A DNA stretch of 6,538 nt from Deltaproteobacteria bacterium (GCA_016844625.1 JAERMN010000394.1:1-6538); one strand, 5' to 3'; positions 1 through 5,703 are shown, counted from the stretch's first letter. A program made the numbers and translations. Notes: generated by a model not told the origin, from the letters alone.

Positions 1-1
1 A

Positions 2-319
2 CCGTTTATCGACGAGCATCTGAGCAAAAAAGTTGCCGCGATGAATGAATCGCGCCAGCGCCAGGTGATTCGCACCTGGTCGCGGCGTTCCACAGTAACG
101 CCCGAGATGGTTGGCATCACTATCGGGGTGCATAACGGCCGAAAGTTCATCCCAGTATTCGTCAGCGAGAACATGGTTGGCCATAAACTTGGTGAGTTTG
201 CGCCGACGAGGACTTTTTACGCCCATTCGGGCGACCGCAAAGCGGACGCCAAGGTGACCAGTGGCGCACCCGCGGCGCCTAGCGCGGCGCCTGGCGCGGC
301 GCCTGCGGCGAAAAGTTAG
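2..319 (+). CDS. rpsS: 30S ribosomal protein S19 (uS19), 5' partial
   Basis: S19 sits in the head of the small subunit, in complex with S13 near the decoding site. The reading frame is open from base 2, before the first ATG at 41. The residues ahead of that ATG (PFIDEHLSKKVAA) match the conserved S19 N-terminus, so the gene starts upstream of the window and about eight residues (MPRSLKKG-like) are missing. Hallmark motifs are RTWSRRST, TIGVHNGR, PVFV and MVGHKLGEFAPTRTF, which is the core S19 signature. Visible length is 105 residues. After the usual C-terminus the protein continues for about 21 residues (bases 254-316) as an Ala/Pro-rich tail ending in AAKS, which E. coli S19 lacks. The gene is followed by rplV as in the S10 operon. 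Identity is certain; the function of the tail is unknown. Confidence 0.97.
   Translation, partial: PFIDEHLSKKVAAMNESRQRQVIRTWSRRSTVTPEMVGITIGVHNGRKFIPVFVSENMVGHKLGEFAPTRTFYAHSGDRKADAKVTSGAPAAPSAAPGAAPAAKS
272..307 (+). repeat. 12-bp tandem repeat, three units, coding for the S19 Ala/Pro tail
   Basis: Three consecutive 12-base units of the form gcggcgcct followed by a variable codon (agc, ggc, gcg) start at 272, 284 and 296. They are in frame in rpsS and encode AAPS, AAPG and AAPA. A degenerate Gly-Ala-Pro unit lies just before them (263-271). The unit is a multiple of three, so gain or loss of a copy would keep the frame. Slippage is the likely origin (inference). Confidence 0.85.
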
Positions 320-393
320 TTTTTGAATTGACCGTAGGTTGAGGATTAAGAGGCGACTGAGTCAGGAATCATCGAGACAAAGTTAACGAGCTT
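320..393 (+). other. rpsS-rplV intergenic spacer
   Basis: At 74 bases this is the longest gene-free stretch in the window. It begins with a T-run (320-324) just after the rpsS stop. I see no GC-rich hairpin before that run, so it does not look like an intrinsic terminator. A TTGACC at 328-333 has no convincing -10 partner at the right distance. The end (385-390, aacgag) is only a weak ribosome binding site for rplV. I assign no function. Confidence 0.6.
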
Positions 394-738
394 ATGGAAA
401 CACGAGCGACTACCAAATATATTCCGGTCTCACCGCAAAAGGTGCGCCTAGTGGTTGACCAGATCCGCGGCAAAGGCGTCGAGGAAGCGCTGAATATTCT
501 CAAATTTATTCCCAAGCGCTCCGCCGGCATCGTGGCCAAAACTGTCCGAACGGCGGTGGCGAACGCGGAAAATACCCAAAGTGTCGACGTCGACCGTCTA
601 TTCGTCAAGCAAGCGAAAGTCGACGGCGCCGGGATGGCGAAGCGATTCATGCCGCGGGCGCAGGGGAGAGCGACCAGCATCCGCAAACGGCTGAGCCACG
701 TCACCATCGTCATCGATGAAACTGAGGAGAGGAGCTAG
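394..738 (+). CDS. rplV: 50S ribosomal protein L22 (uL22)
   Basis: L22 binds 23S rRNA early in large-subunit assembly, and its extended beta-hairpin lines the nascent peptide exit tunnel. The 114-residue product has the family layout: the N-terminal motif PQKVRLVVDQIRGK (14-27), the central AVANAEN helix (54-60) and the hairpin region FMPRAQGRA (85-93) followed by IRKR.SHVT (96-104). The MAKR stretch at the hairpin tip (81-84) is intact; deletions there are known to give macrolide resistance in E. coli. Length is close to the E. coli protein (110). ATG 394 is the only sensible start: an in-frame stop lies at 358-360 and no other start codon lies between. The ribosome binding site is weak. The stop is 5 bases before rpsC. 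Confidence 0.97.
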   Translation: METRATTKYIPVSPQKVRLVVDQIRGKGVEEALNILKFIPKRSAGIVAKTVRTAVANAENTQSVDVDRLFVKQAKVDGAGMAKRFMPRAQGRATSIRKRLSHVTIVIDETEERS

Positions 739-743
739 GCCAG

Positions 744-1406
744 ATGGGTCAGAAAATACATCCAAAACTTTTTCGCCTCGGCGTCATCGAGACGTGGGAT
801 TCGAAATGGTTCGCGCGCCACGATTATCCCAAGCTGTTGCACGAAGATTTTCGCATTAAGAAATTTTTGAAGACGCGACTCTATCACGCCGGGATTTCCC
901 GAATCGAAATCGAACGGGCCGCTAACAAAGCCAAAATCAACATTCACACGGCGCGCCCCGGCATCGTCATCGGCAAGAAGGGCGCGGAAATCGAAAAGCT
1001 CAAAGAAGAGATTACCAAGCTCACCCATCGCGAGACCTATATCAATATCCACGAGGTGAGACGGCCAGATTTGGATGGTCAGCTGTCGGCGGAAAACGTC
1101 GCACTCCAATTAGAACGCCGCGTCGCTTTTCGCCGCGCCATGAAAGAAACCGTGTCGCGCGCCATGCGCATGGGTGCTCAAGGAGTAAGGATTCAGTCCG
1201 CCGGCCGCTTGGGCGGCTCTGAAATCGCCCGCACGGAATGGTATCGTGAAGGGCGGGTGCCGCTCCACACATTGCGCGCCGATATCAGCTACGGCTTTGC
1301 CGAAGCGCGCACGACCTATGGGATCATTGGCGTCAAGGTGTGGATTTTCAGAGGCGAGGTTCTGACCGCGGAAGAAGAACAGCAGAAGGCGATGATGGGC
1401 GGTTGA
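744..1406 (+). CDS. rpsC: 30S ribosomal protein S3 (uS3)
   Basis: S3 is a head protein of the small subunit at the mRNA entry tunnel and contributes to mRNA unwinding. The 220-residue product opens with MGQKIHP. It carries an N-terminal type II KH domain with the GxxG loop in GIVIGKKG (73-80), followed by the conserved INIHEVRRPDLD (100-111). The C-terminal S3 signature is AGRLGGSEIARTEW (153-166), then REGRVPLHTLRADI and GVKVWIFRGE (196-205). The C-terminal tail is short compared with E. coli (233 residues) and ends EEEQQKAMMGG. A strong purine-rich ribosome binding site (aggagaggag, 725-734) overlaps the end of rplV and supports ATG 744, so translation of the two genes is probably linked. 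Confidence 0.98.
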   Translation: MGQKIHPKLFRLGVIETWDSKWFARHDYPKLLHEDFRIKKFLKTRLYHAGISRIEIERAANKAKINIHTARPGIVIGKKGAEIEKLKEEITKLTHRETYINIHEVRRPDLDGQLSAENVALQLERRVAFRRAMKETVSRAMRMGAQGVRIQSAGRLGGSEIARTEWYREGRVPLHTLRADISYGFAEARTTYGIIGVKVWIFRGEVLTAEEEQQKAMMGG

Positions 1407-1452
1407 TCGCCTTAGCTGAAAAGAAATTTTACCAACATAAGAATTAGCGAAA

Positions 1453-1878
1453 ATGCTGGAACCGAAAAAAGTAAAATATCGCAAGCTCCAAAAGGGACGG
1501 CGCCGCGGCACCGCGCATCGCGGTTCGACGCTGGCGTTCGGCGACTATGGACTTAAGGCGTTAGGGCGTGGCTGGATGAGCGCGCGCGAAATAGAGGCGG
1601 CTCGGGTCGCCTTGACGCGATATCTCAAGCGTGGCGGCAAGGTGTGGATTCGTATATTCCCGGACAAGCCGCTGACCAAGAAGGCGCTCGAAACCCGCAT
1701 GGGAAAAGGCAAAGGCGCAACGGAAATGTGGGTTGCGGTGGTGCAGCCGGGACGGATTTTATTTGAAATGGAAGGCGTCGAGGGTTCGCTCGCCAAGGAA
1801 GCGTTTCGTTTGGCATCGCATAAGCTATCGATTCCGACCATGACTGTCGAGCGAAGAGGATTAGCCCATGGAAGCTAA
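1453..1878 (+). CDS. rplP: 50S ribosomal protein L16 (uL16)
   Basis: L16 is a late-assembling large-subunit protein near the A-site tRNA elbow and the 5S rRNA/central protuberance. The 141-residue product starts MLEPKKVKYRK and has the conserved GLKALGRG (33-40), REIEAAR (45-51), KRGGKVWIRIFPDKP (59-73) and TRMGKGKG (81-88). Arg82 lies in the loop whose arginine is hydroxylated in E. coli (Arg81, by YcfD); whether it is modified here is unknown. Trp41 stands where E. coli has Arg, a variant I recall from other bacterial groups. The start ATG 1453 matches the family N-terminus although no clear Shine-Dalgarno lies in the 46-base gap after rpsC. The gene's last 11 bases overlap rpmC. Confidence 0.97.
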   Translation: MLEPKKVKYRKLQKGRRRGTAHRGSTLAFGDYGLKALGRGWMSAREIEAARVALTRYLKRGGKVWIRIFPDKPLTKKALETRMGKGKGATEMWVAVVQPGRILFEMEGVEGSLAKEAFRLASHKLSIPTMTVERRGLAHGS

Positions 1879-2083
1879 AGAGCTGCGCGATATGAGCATG
1901 GACGACCTGGCGCAAAAGCGGGTTTCGCTGCGCGAAGAGATTGGCCATTTAAAACTCAAACGCGCTACCAACCGTCTGGAAAATCCGATGTCCCTGAAAG
2001 CGACCAAGCGGGACTTGGCCCGGATTGAAACCTTACTGCGCGAGAAGGCGCTCAAAAATACGAAAGGTCAGCATGAACGATAG
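1868..2083 (+). CDS. rpmC: 50S ribosomal protein L29 (uL29)
   Basis: L29 is a small helical-hairpin protein at the exit of the peptide tunnel. Together with L23 it borders the docking site of trigger factor and SRP. The 71-residue product begins MEAKELRDMS, matching the family start (E. coli MKAKELREKS), and keeps the second helix with LKATKRDLARIETLLREK (43-60). It is slightly longer than E. coli L29 (63), with a basic tail KNTKGQHER. The start is set by agagga (1855-1860) seven bases before ATG 1868. It overlaps rplP by 11 bases and rpsQ by 11 bases, which suggests coupled translation. Confidence 0.95.
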   Translation: MEAKELRDMSMDDLAQKRVSLREEIGHLKLKRATNRLENPMSLKATKRDLARIETLLREKALKNTKGQHER

Positions 2084-2357
2084 AGGGCTTAGAAAAGAGC
2101 GCAGTGGCTTGGTCGTCAGCGATCGCATGCAGAAGACCGTGGTCGTTTCCATCGAGCGCATGGTGCAGCACGCGCGTTACAAAAAAGTTCTCAAACGGCG
2201 CACCAAGGTCAAAGCCCATGACGAAAGCAATCAGTGTCATGTCGGCGATCGTGTCCTGATTGTCGAGTGCCGGCCGCTCAGCCGCGATAAGCGCTGGCGT
2301 GTCAGCAAAGTGATCGAACGGACCCGCGCCGCGGAAGGCGCGGGAGCCAAGGCGTAG
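2073..2357 (+). CDS. rpsQ: 30S ribosomal protein S17 (uS17)
   Basis: S17 is a primary 16S rRNA-binding protein of the small-subunit body, with an OB fold. The reading frame is open back to an ATG at 2025, but the 16 extra residues lie inside rpmC and have no counterpart in the family. ATG 2073 (MNDRGLRKERSG) is preceded by gaaagg (2062-2067) and gives the expected N-terminus, for 94 residues. Family motifs are GLVVSDRMQKTVVVSIER (12-29), KAHDESN (47-53) and the signature GDRVLIVECRPLS (58-70). A short Ala/Gly-rich tail (residues 85-94) extends beyond the 84 residues of E. coli S17. The start overlaps rpmC by 11 bases. Confidence 0.95.
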   Translation: MNDRGLRKERSGLVVSDRMQKTVVVSIERMVQHARYKKVLKRRTKVKAHDESNQCHVGDRVLIVECRPLSRDKRWRVSKVIERTRAAEGAGAKA

Positions 2358-2392
2358 GGACGCAAACCAGTTACGGCGGGTGAGGTTGATTC

Positions 2393-2650
2393 ATGATTCA
2401 GACGCGAACGAATTTAGATGTTGCGGATAACTCGGGGGCGCGCCGGGTACAGTGCATTAAAGTCTTGGGTGGCAGCAAGCGCAAATACGCTTCGATCGGC
2501 GACATCATCGTAGTTTCGGTGAAAGAAGCGATTCCTAACTCCAAGGTTAAAAAGGGCGACGTCGTGAAAGCCGTGGTCGTGCGCACGGTCAAGGAACTGG
2601 GAAAGAGCCGGTCGGCACGCGTATCTTTGGACCGGTGGCGCGCGAACTGA
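2393..2650 (+). CDS. rplN: 50S ribosomal protein L14 (uL14), frameshifted and truncated by an internal deletion
   Basis: L14 is a core large-subunit protein at the subunit interface and contacts 16S helix 14 (bridge B8). The start is sound: [20 protein letters not shown] follows gaggt (2382-2386) at six bases. Conservation holds through CIKVLGGS (21-28), GDII (36-39), VKEAIP (43-48) and [13 protein letters not shown] (53-65). After VKEL (66-69) the frame leaves the family, reads about 16 unrelated residues and stops at TGA 2648-2650. That gives 85 residues where the family has about 122. The real C-terminus is encoded just downstream in another frame (see 2599-2700). From VVRT to the conserved GTRI there are 26 bases where about 87-90 are expected, so roughly 61-64 bases are missing, which shifts the frame. 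L14 is essential and normally single copy, so a consensus or assembly error is more likely than a true lesion. Confidence 0.93.
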
Positions 2651-2700
2651 GAGCGAAAAAATTCATGAAGATCATTTCGCTCGCGCCCGAAGTACTCTAG
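2599..2700 (+). pseudogene. rplN: Out-of-frame 3' remainder of rplN (L14 C-terminus)
   Basis: Read in the frame of base 2599, this segment gives GKEPV, then [12 protein letters not shown] (2614-2649), LRAKK, then [12 protein letters not shown], and ends at TAG 2698-2700. This is the unmistakable L14 C-terminal third. It has no start codon or ribosome binding site of its own, and its frame differs from the one that begins at 2393. Its conservation up to the natural stop shows that the lesion is a single event near 2597-2601, not general decay. The GGG at 2599-2601 can be read as glycine on either side of the junction. Confidence 0.93.
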
Positions 2701-2711
2701 GCGGTAAAACT

Positions 2712-2717
2712 GGGGAG
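2712..2717 (+). promoter_or_regulatory. Ribosome binding site deciding the rplX start
   Basis: GGGGAG lies nine bases before GTG 2727 but only three before the in-frame TTG 2721. The spacing favours GTG 2727, whose product (MQIRKNDSV) also aligns better with the L24 N-terminus. Confidence 0.6.
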
Positions 2718-2726
2718 AAGTTGCTC

Positions 2727-3038
2727 GTGCAGATTCGAAAAAACGACAGCGTGATGGTGATCACTGGCAAGGAACGCGGCAAGACCGGTAAAGTCCTGCG
2801 AGTCTTGATGGATAAAGATGCTGTCATCATAGAGCGAACCAACATGGTCAAGCGGCATACCAAGCCGCGCGGTCCGCAGCAGCCCGGCGGCATCATCGAG
2901 AAGGAAGCGAGCATCCATGCTTCCAACATCATGATCATGTGCAATAAGTGTAACGCGCCGGTCAGGATCGGACACAAGACCCTGGCGGACGGCGAAAAAA
3001 TCCGCATCTGCCGGCGTTGCGAGGAAGCCCTTGATTAG
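2727..3038 (+). CDS. rplX: 50S ribosomal protein L24 (uL24), zinc-ribbon form
   Basis: L24 is an assembly initiator that binds the 5' domain of 23S rRNA and sits near the tunnel exit. The product (103 residues from GTG 2727) has an N-terminal KOW motif, VMVITGKERGKTGKV (9-23). The family segments NMVKRHTKP (39-47) and QQPGGIIEKEASIHASNI (51-68) follow. The C-terminal part carries two cysteine pairs, C72-NK-C75 and C95-RR-C98, a zinc ribbon that many bacterial L24 proteins have and E. coli lacks. This form probably binds Zn2+ (inference). The frame is also open from TTG 2721, which would add two residues (ML); ribosome binding site spacing favours GTG. The gene begins 26 bases after the displaced rplN stop, so it is not disturbed by the rplN lesion. 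Confidence 0.94.
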   Translation: MQIRKNDSVMVITGKERGKTGKVLRVLMDKDAVIIERTNMVKRHTKPRGPQQPGGIIEKEASIHASNIMIMCNKCNAPVRIGHKTLADGEKIRICRRCEEALD

Positions 3039-3066
3039 CTGAAACGAGTGGACAATTGAAATAACC

Positions 3067-3606
3067 ATGGCACGATTAAAGAGCAAATATTTGAATGACG
3101 TGGTGCCGGCCATGATGCAGGAGTTCAGCTATAAGAACTCCATGCAGGTGCCGCGCTTAGAGAAGATCACTTTGAACGTCGGCTTGGGCGAGGCGACGCA
3201 AAATGCTAAGGCGATGGACACCACGGTGGTGGAAATCACGGCTATCGCTGGGCAAAAGCCGGTGGTGACGAAATCGAAGAAAGCGATCGCCAATTTTAAA
3301 CTACGCGAAGGCGTGCCGATCGGCTGCATGGTGACGCTACGCCGCGACCGGATGTTTGAGTTTCTCGATCGCTTGGTCCACGTCGCGTTGCCGCGGGTGC
3401 GCGATTTCAAGGGAATCTCGGACCGTTCCTTCGACGGCCATGGCAATTATTCTTTGGGTTTACGGGAGCAAATTATTTTTCCCGAGATTCACGCCGATAA
3501 AGTCGATAAACCTCGGGGCATGACGATCACTATTACCACAACCGCGAAGACCGACCAGGAAGGGCGCGTGCTGCTCAAACTGATGGGGCTGCCATTCGCC
3601 AGTTAG
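3067..3606 (+). CDS. rplE: 50S ribosomal protein L5 (uL5)
   Basis: L5 binds 5S rRNA with L18 in the central protuberance, touches P-site tRNA and forms bridge B1b with S13. The 179-residue product has the same length as E. coli L5. Recognisable segments are the N-terminal LNDVVPAMMQEF (9-20), VPRLEKITLNVGLGEA (28-43) and the loop AGQKPVVTKSKKAIANFKLR (61-80) that reaches the P-site tRNA. RVRDFKGISDRSFDGHGNYS (110-129), FPEIHADKV (138-146) and GMTITITTTA (151-160) follow. ATG 3067 fits the family start, although the 28-base gap after rplX offers only a weak ribosome binding site. In E. coli this region is where S8 represses the spc operon; I could not make out an S8-like site here. Confidence 0.98.
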   Translation: MARLKSKYLNDVVPAMMQEFSYKNSMQVPRLEKITLNVGLGEATQNAKAMDTTVVEITAIAGQKPVVTKSKKAIANFKLREGVPIGCMVTLRRDRMFEFLDRLVHVALPRVRDFKGISDRSFDGHGNYSLGLREQIIFPEIHADKVDKPRGMTITITTTAKTDQEGRVLLKLMGLPFAS

Positions 3607-3612
3607 TCGAGA

Positions 3613-3617
3613 GGGAG
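3613..3617 (+). promoter_or_regulatory. Ribosome binding site for the TTG start of rpsN
   Basis: GGGAG within gagggagaag lies seven bases before TTG 3625. It supports an unusual start codon that no nearby in-frame ATG could replace. Confidence 0.7.
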
Positions 3618-3624
3618 AAGACCA

Positions 3625-3810
3625 TTGGCCAAGACTTGTCTCAGAATCAAAGCCGAAAGGCCGAATAAGTTCAAAGTGCGGGAATATAATCGTTGCCCGC
3701 TGTGCGGACGATCGCGGGCTTTTTACCGGCGCTTTCGTATGTGCCGGCTTTGCCTGCGCGATCACGCGCGCAAGGGGCATATCCCCGGACTGATTAAGGC
3801 CAGTTGGTAA
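3625..3810 (+). CDS. rpsN: 30S ribosomal protein S14, short zinc-binding type (uS14, type Z)
   Basis: S14 is a late-binding head protein of the small subunit next to S3, S10 and S19. At 61 residues this is the short form. It keeps the zinc ligands Cys24, Cys27, Cys40 and Cys43 in NRCPLCGRSRAFYRRFRMCRLC. E. coli has the long form without these cysteines. The C-terminus GHIPGLIKASW is the standard ending of the family. The start is TTG 3625, giving MAKTCLRIKA, preceded by a good ribosome binding site. Position between rplE and rpsH is canonical. Together with the four-cysteine L24, this is the second zinc-type ribosomal protein in the operon. Confidence 0.97.
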   Translation: MAKTCLRIKAERPNKFKVREYNRCPLCGRSRAFYRRFRMCRLCLRDHARKGHIPGLIKASW

Positions 3811-3822
3811 GCGGAGAAAATT

Positions 3823-4227
3823 ATGGGAATGACCGATCCAATCGCAGATATGTTAACTCGGATTCGCAACGCCTCGCGGGCGCGCCATCAAAAAGTCGCC
3901 GTGCCGTGGTCGCGTTTGAAGGAAAGCATCGTCAAGGTGATCATCGCTGAAGGTTATCTAAAGGACCAAAGGAAAGTGAAAGCGTCCGTGGGCGCGGGCG
4001 ACGAGTTGATCATCCAGCTCAAGTTCGACCGCGAGAATCGGCCGATCATCGGCGGCATGAAGCGGGTGAGCAGTCCCGGGCGCCGGGTTTATGTCGGTGC
4101 CAATGGGGCCATTCCGGTTCGCAAGGGTTTGGGTATTAATGTTCTGTCGACGCCCAAAGGCATCCTCGTAGACCGGGAAGCGCAGCGAGCGAAGGTCGGC
4201 GGCGAGCTTATTTGTTCGATTTGGTAG
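3823..4227 (+). CDS. rpsH: 30S ribosomal protein S8 (uS8)
   Basis: S8 binds helix 21 of 16S rRNA and organises the central domain of the small subunit. In E. coli it also represses the spc operon by binding its mRNA. The 134-residue product opens with MGMTDPIADMLTRIRNA, the family N-terminus, and contains KRVSSPGRRVY (80-90). The S8 signature GLGINVLSTPKGILVDREA occupies 102-120, and the chain ends GGELICSIW. GGAG at 3813-3816 is six bases before ATG 3823, which I prefer over the second ATG at 3829. Autoregulation is possible by analogy but is not shown by this sequence. Confidence 0.97.
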   Translation: MGMTDPIADMLTRIRNASRARHQKVAVPWSRLKESIVKVIIAEGYLKDQRKVKASVGAGDELIIQLKFDRENRPIIGGMKRVSSPGRRVYVGANGAIPVRKGLGINVLSTPKGILVDREAQRAKVGGELICSIW

Positions 4228-4235
4228 TCGGTATC

Positions 4236-4239
4236 GAGG
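4236..4239 (+). promoter_or_regulatory. Ribosome binding site for the GTG start of rplF
   Basis: GAGG lies six bases before GTG 4246. An ATG at 4244 overlaps the start but is in another frame (it would read MCHVSES), so the GTG giving MSRIGK is the correct one. Confidence 0.65.
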
Positions 4240-4245
4240 TGTAAT

Positions 4246-4797
4246 GTGTCACGTATCGGAAAGCTGCCCGTAACGATCCCTGCTGGTGTGAAGGTTGTCG
4301 TGGATCCCGGCGCCGTCAGGCTCGAAGGGCCCAAGGGCAAGCTGCAAACGCCGATTCCTTCGGGCGTCCGGGTCACGGTCGAGGGCAATGTTGTCCATGT
4401 CGCGCGCGACAACGAACAACGTAAAGTGCGTGCGTTGCACGGTCTAACGCGTAAATTGATCGCCAACATGGCGCAGGGGGTTAGCCAGGGTTTTAGTCGA
4501 GTGCTCGATATCAACGGCGTCGGTTACCGCGCCGAAGTTAAGGGCCAAGAGATTCACATGACCTTGGGCTATTCTCATCCGGTGGTCTTTCCATTACCGC
4601 TGGGTGTGACGGCAGCGGTGGAGCGCCAGATCGTCATCACGCTCGGCGGCGCCGATCGCCAGTTACTCGGCGAGATGGCCGCTAAGATTCGCAGTCTCCG
4701 ACCGCCCGAGCCGTATAAGGGTAAGGGGATCAAATATCGCGAAGAGTTTATCAAGCGCAAAGCCGGCAAAGCGGTCGGGTCGGCAGGTGGAAAATAG
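4246..4797 (+). CDS. rplF: 50S ribosomal protein L6 (uL6)
   Basis: L6 binds helix 97 of 23S rRNA near the sarcin-ricin loop, at the factor-binding side of the large subunit. The 183-residue product has two repeated L6 domains. The N-terminal one starts MSRIGKLPVTIPAGV (1-15) and includes VRLEGPKGKL (24-33). The C-terminal one includes INGVGYRAEVKG (89-100), LGYSHPV (107-113) and the signature PEPYKGKGIKYREE (154-167). It is slightly longer than E. coli L6 (177), owing to a basic, glycine-rich C-terminal tail (AGKAVGSAGGK). The start codon is GTG. The stop lies 17 bases before rplR. Confidence 0.97.
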   Translation: MSRIGKLPVTIPAGVKVVVDPGAVRLEGPKGKLQTPIPSGVRVTVEGNVVHVARDNEQRKVRALHGLTRKLIANMAQGVSQGFSRVLDINGVGYRAEVKGQEIHMTLGYSHPVVFPLPLGVTAAVERQIVITLGGADRQLLGEMAAKIRSLRPPEPYKGKGIKYREEFIKRKAGKAVGSAGGK

Positions 4798-4814
4798 TCG
4801 ATTGAGGACGACAG

Positions 4815-5180
4815 ATGGCGAATAAACGAGCAGATATTGGCAGACGGCGCCGTCAAGAGCGCGTGCGCAAGAAAGTTCTTGGTAGCGACGCGCGACCGCG
4901 GATTTGTGTGTTTCGCAGCAACAAGCATATTTATGCGCAGGTGATCTCCGACCATCAAGGCAAGACGTTGGCGGCCGCATCGACATTGTCCGGCGCGCAG
5001 GCCGAAGCGGCCAAGCAGACCAAAGCCGTCGAGACCGCCAAACAGGTCGGACTGGCGCTCGCCAAAGCATGCAAGGAAAAAAATATCACGAAAGTCGTTT
5101 TTGACCGCAACGGTTTTCTTTTTCACGGCCGGGTCAAAGCGGTAGCGGACGGTGCCCGCGAGGGCGGACTAGAGTTCTAG
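4815..5180 (+). CDS. rplR: 50S ribosomal protein L18 (uL18)
   Basis: L18 carries 5S rRNA into the large subunit together with L5 and is part of the central protuberance. The 121-residue product has a very basic N-terminal arm (RRRRQERVRKK, 10-20) that would contact RNA. RPRICVFRSNKHIYAQVI (27-44) and the C-terminal signature VVFDRNGFLFHGRVKAVADG (94-113) then AREGGLEF follow. Length is close to E. coli L18 (117). GAGGA at 4804-4808 is six bases before ATG 4815. A shorter frame inside the gene (4904-5104) is a shadow. Confidence 0.97.
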   Translation: MANKRADIGRRRRQERVRKKVLGSDARPRICVFRSNKHIYAQVISDHQGKTLAAASTLSGAQAEAAKQTKAVETAKQVGLALAKACKEKNITKVVFDRNGFLFHGRVKAVADGAREGGLEF

Positions 5181-5194
5181 CGGCGTACTGAAAC

Positions 5195-5200
5195 GAGAGG
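5195..5200 (+). promoter_or_regulatory. Ribosome binding site for the TTG start of rpsE
   Basis: GAGAGG lies five bases before TTG 5206 and supports this rare start codon. The resulting N-terminus (MERIDPQGLELKEKVV) has normal S5 length. Confidence 0.65.
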
Positions 5201-5205
5201 TAACT

Positions 5206-5703
5206 TTGGAACGGATCGATCCCCAGGGATTAGAACTAAAAGAGAAAGTGGTTAACATTGCCCGGGTGGCTAAGGTCGTCAAGGGCGGGCGGCGCTTCAG
5301 CTTTAGCGCCTTGATTGTTGTCGGCGATAACCGTTCGGTGGTCGGTTACGGCTTGGGCAAAGCCAAAGAGGTGCCCGAGGCGATCCGCAAAGGGTTGGAT
5401 CAAGCCAAAAAAAACTTAATTCGCGTGCCGGTGATGGAAGGCACGATTCCGTTCGAAGTGACCGGCCGTTACGGCGCCGGATATGTCATTCTCAAACCGG
5501 CTTCGGAAGGTACCGGCGTGATCGCCGGCGGCGGCGTACGCGCAGTGATTGAAGCATCCGGTATTCAGAATGTCCTGACCAAGTGTCTGGGCTCCAACAA
5601 CCCGCACAACATGGTCAAAGCGACGATCGAAGCGTTGCGCGAACTGCGCACGCCGGAAGATATTGCCGAACGGCGCGGCAAGACTTTGGCGGAGATTCGT
5701 TAA
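5206..5703 (+). CDS. rpsE: 30S ribosomal protein S5 (uS5)
   Basis: S5 is a small-subunit body protein at the mRNA entry site and takes part in decoding accuracy. The 165-residue product has an N-terminal double-stranded RNA-binding-like domain with the loop VAKVVKGGRRFSFSALIVVG (21-40). In E. coli the spectinomycin resistance changes of S5 map to this loop, and it looks intact here. GYGLGKAKEVPEAIRKG (47-63) follows. The C-terminal domain has PASEGTGVIAGGGVRAVIEA (98-117), GSNNPHNMVKATIEAL (129-144) and the ending RGKTLAEIR. Start is TTG 5206. The stop at 5701-5703 is followed after two bases by rplO, so the usual rpmD gene is missing here. Confidence 0.97.
   Translation: MERIDPQGLELKEKVVNIARVAKVVKGGRRFSFSALIVVGDNRSVVGYGLGKAKEVPEAIRKGLDQAKKNLIRVPVMEGTIPFEVTGRYGAGYVILKPASEGTGVIAGGGVRAVIEASGIQNVLTKCLGSNNPHNMVKATIEALRELRTPEDIAERRGKTLAEIR

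Noticed and set aside
328..363. Possible internal promoter (TTGACC) after rpsS
   Set aside because: No -10-like hexamer lies at 16-18 bases, and ribosomal operons of this kind are usually read from upstream promoters.
369..713. Open frame of 114 codons on the - strand
   Set aside because: It lies antisense to rplV, shows no recognisable protein features and sits in a gene with clear forward-strand conservation. The same applies to the other - strand frames across the window.
2025..2072. Longer S17 start at ATG 2025
   Set aside because: The 16 added residues overlap rpmC and have no match in the S17 family. ATG 2073 has a fitting ribosome binding site and the expected N-terminus.
2601..2650. 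A novel C-terminus for L14 read from the open frame
   Set aside because: The roughly 16 terminal residues are the conserved L14 C-terminal coding sequence read out of frame, so they are a by-product of the shift and not a new domain.
3039..3066. S8 autoregulatory site before rplE
   Set aside because: It is known in E. coli near the rplE start, but I could not find a helix-21-like structure in this short spacer by eye.
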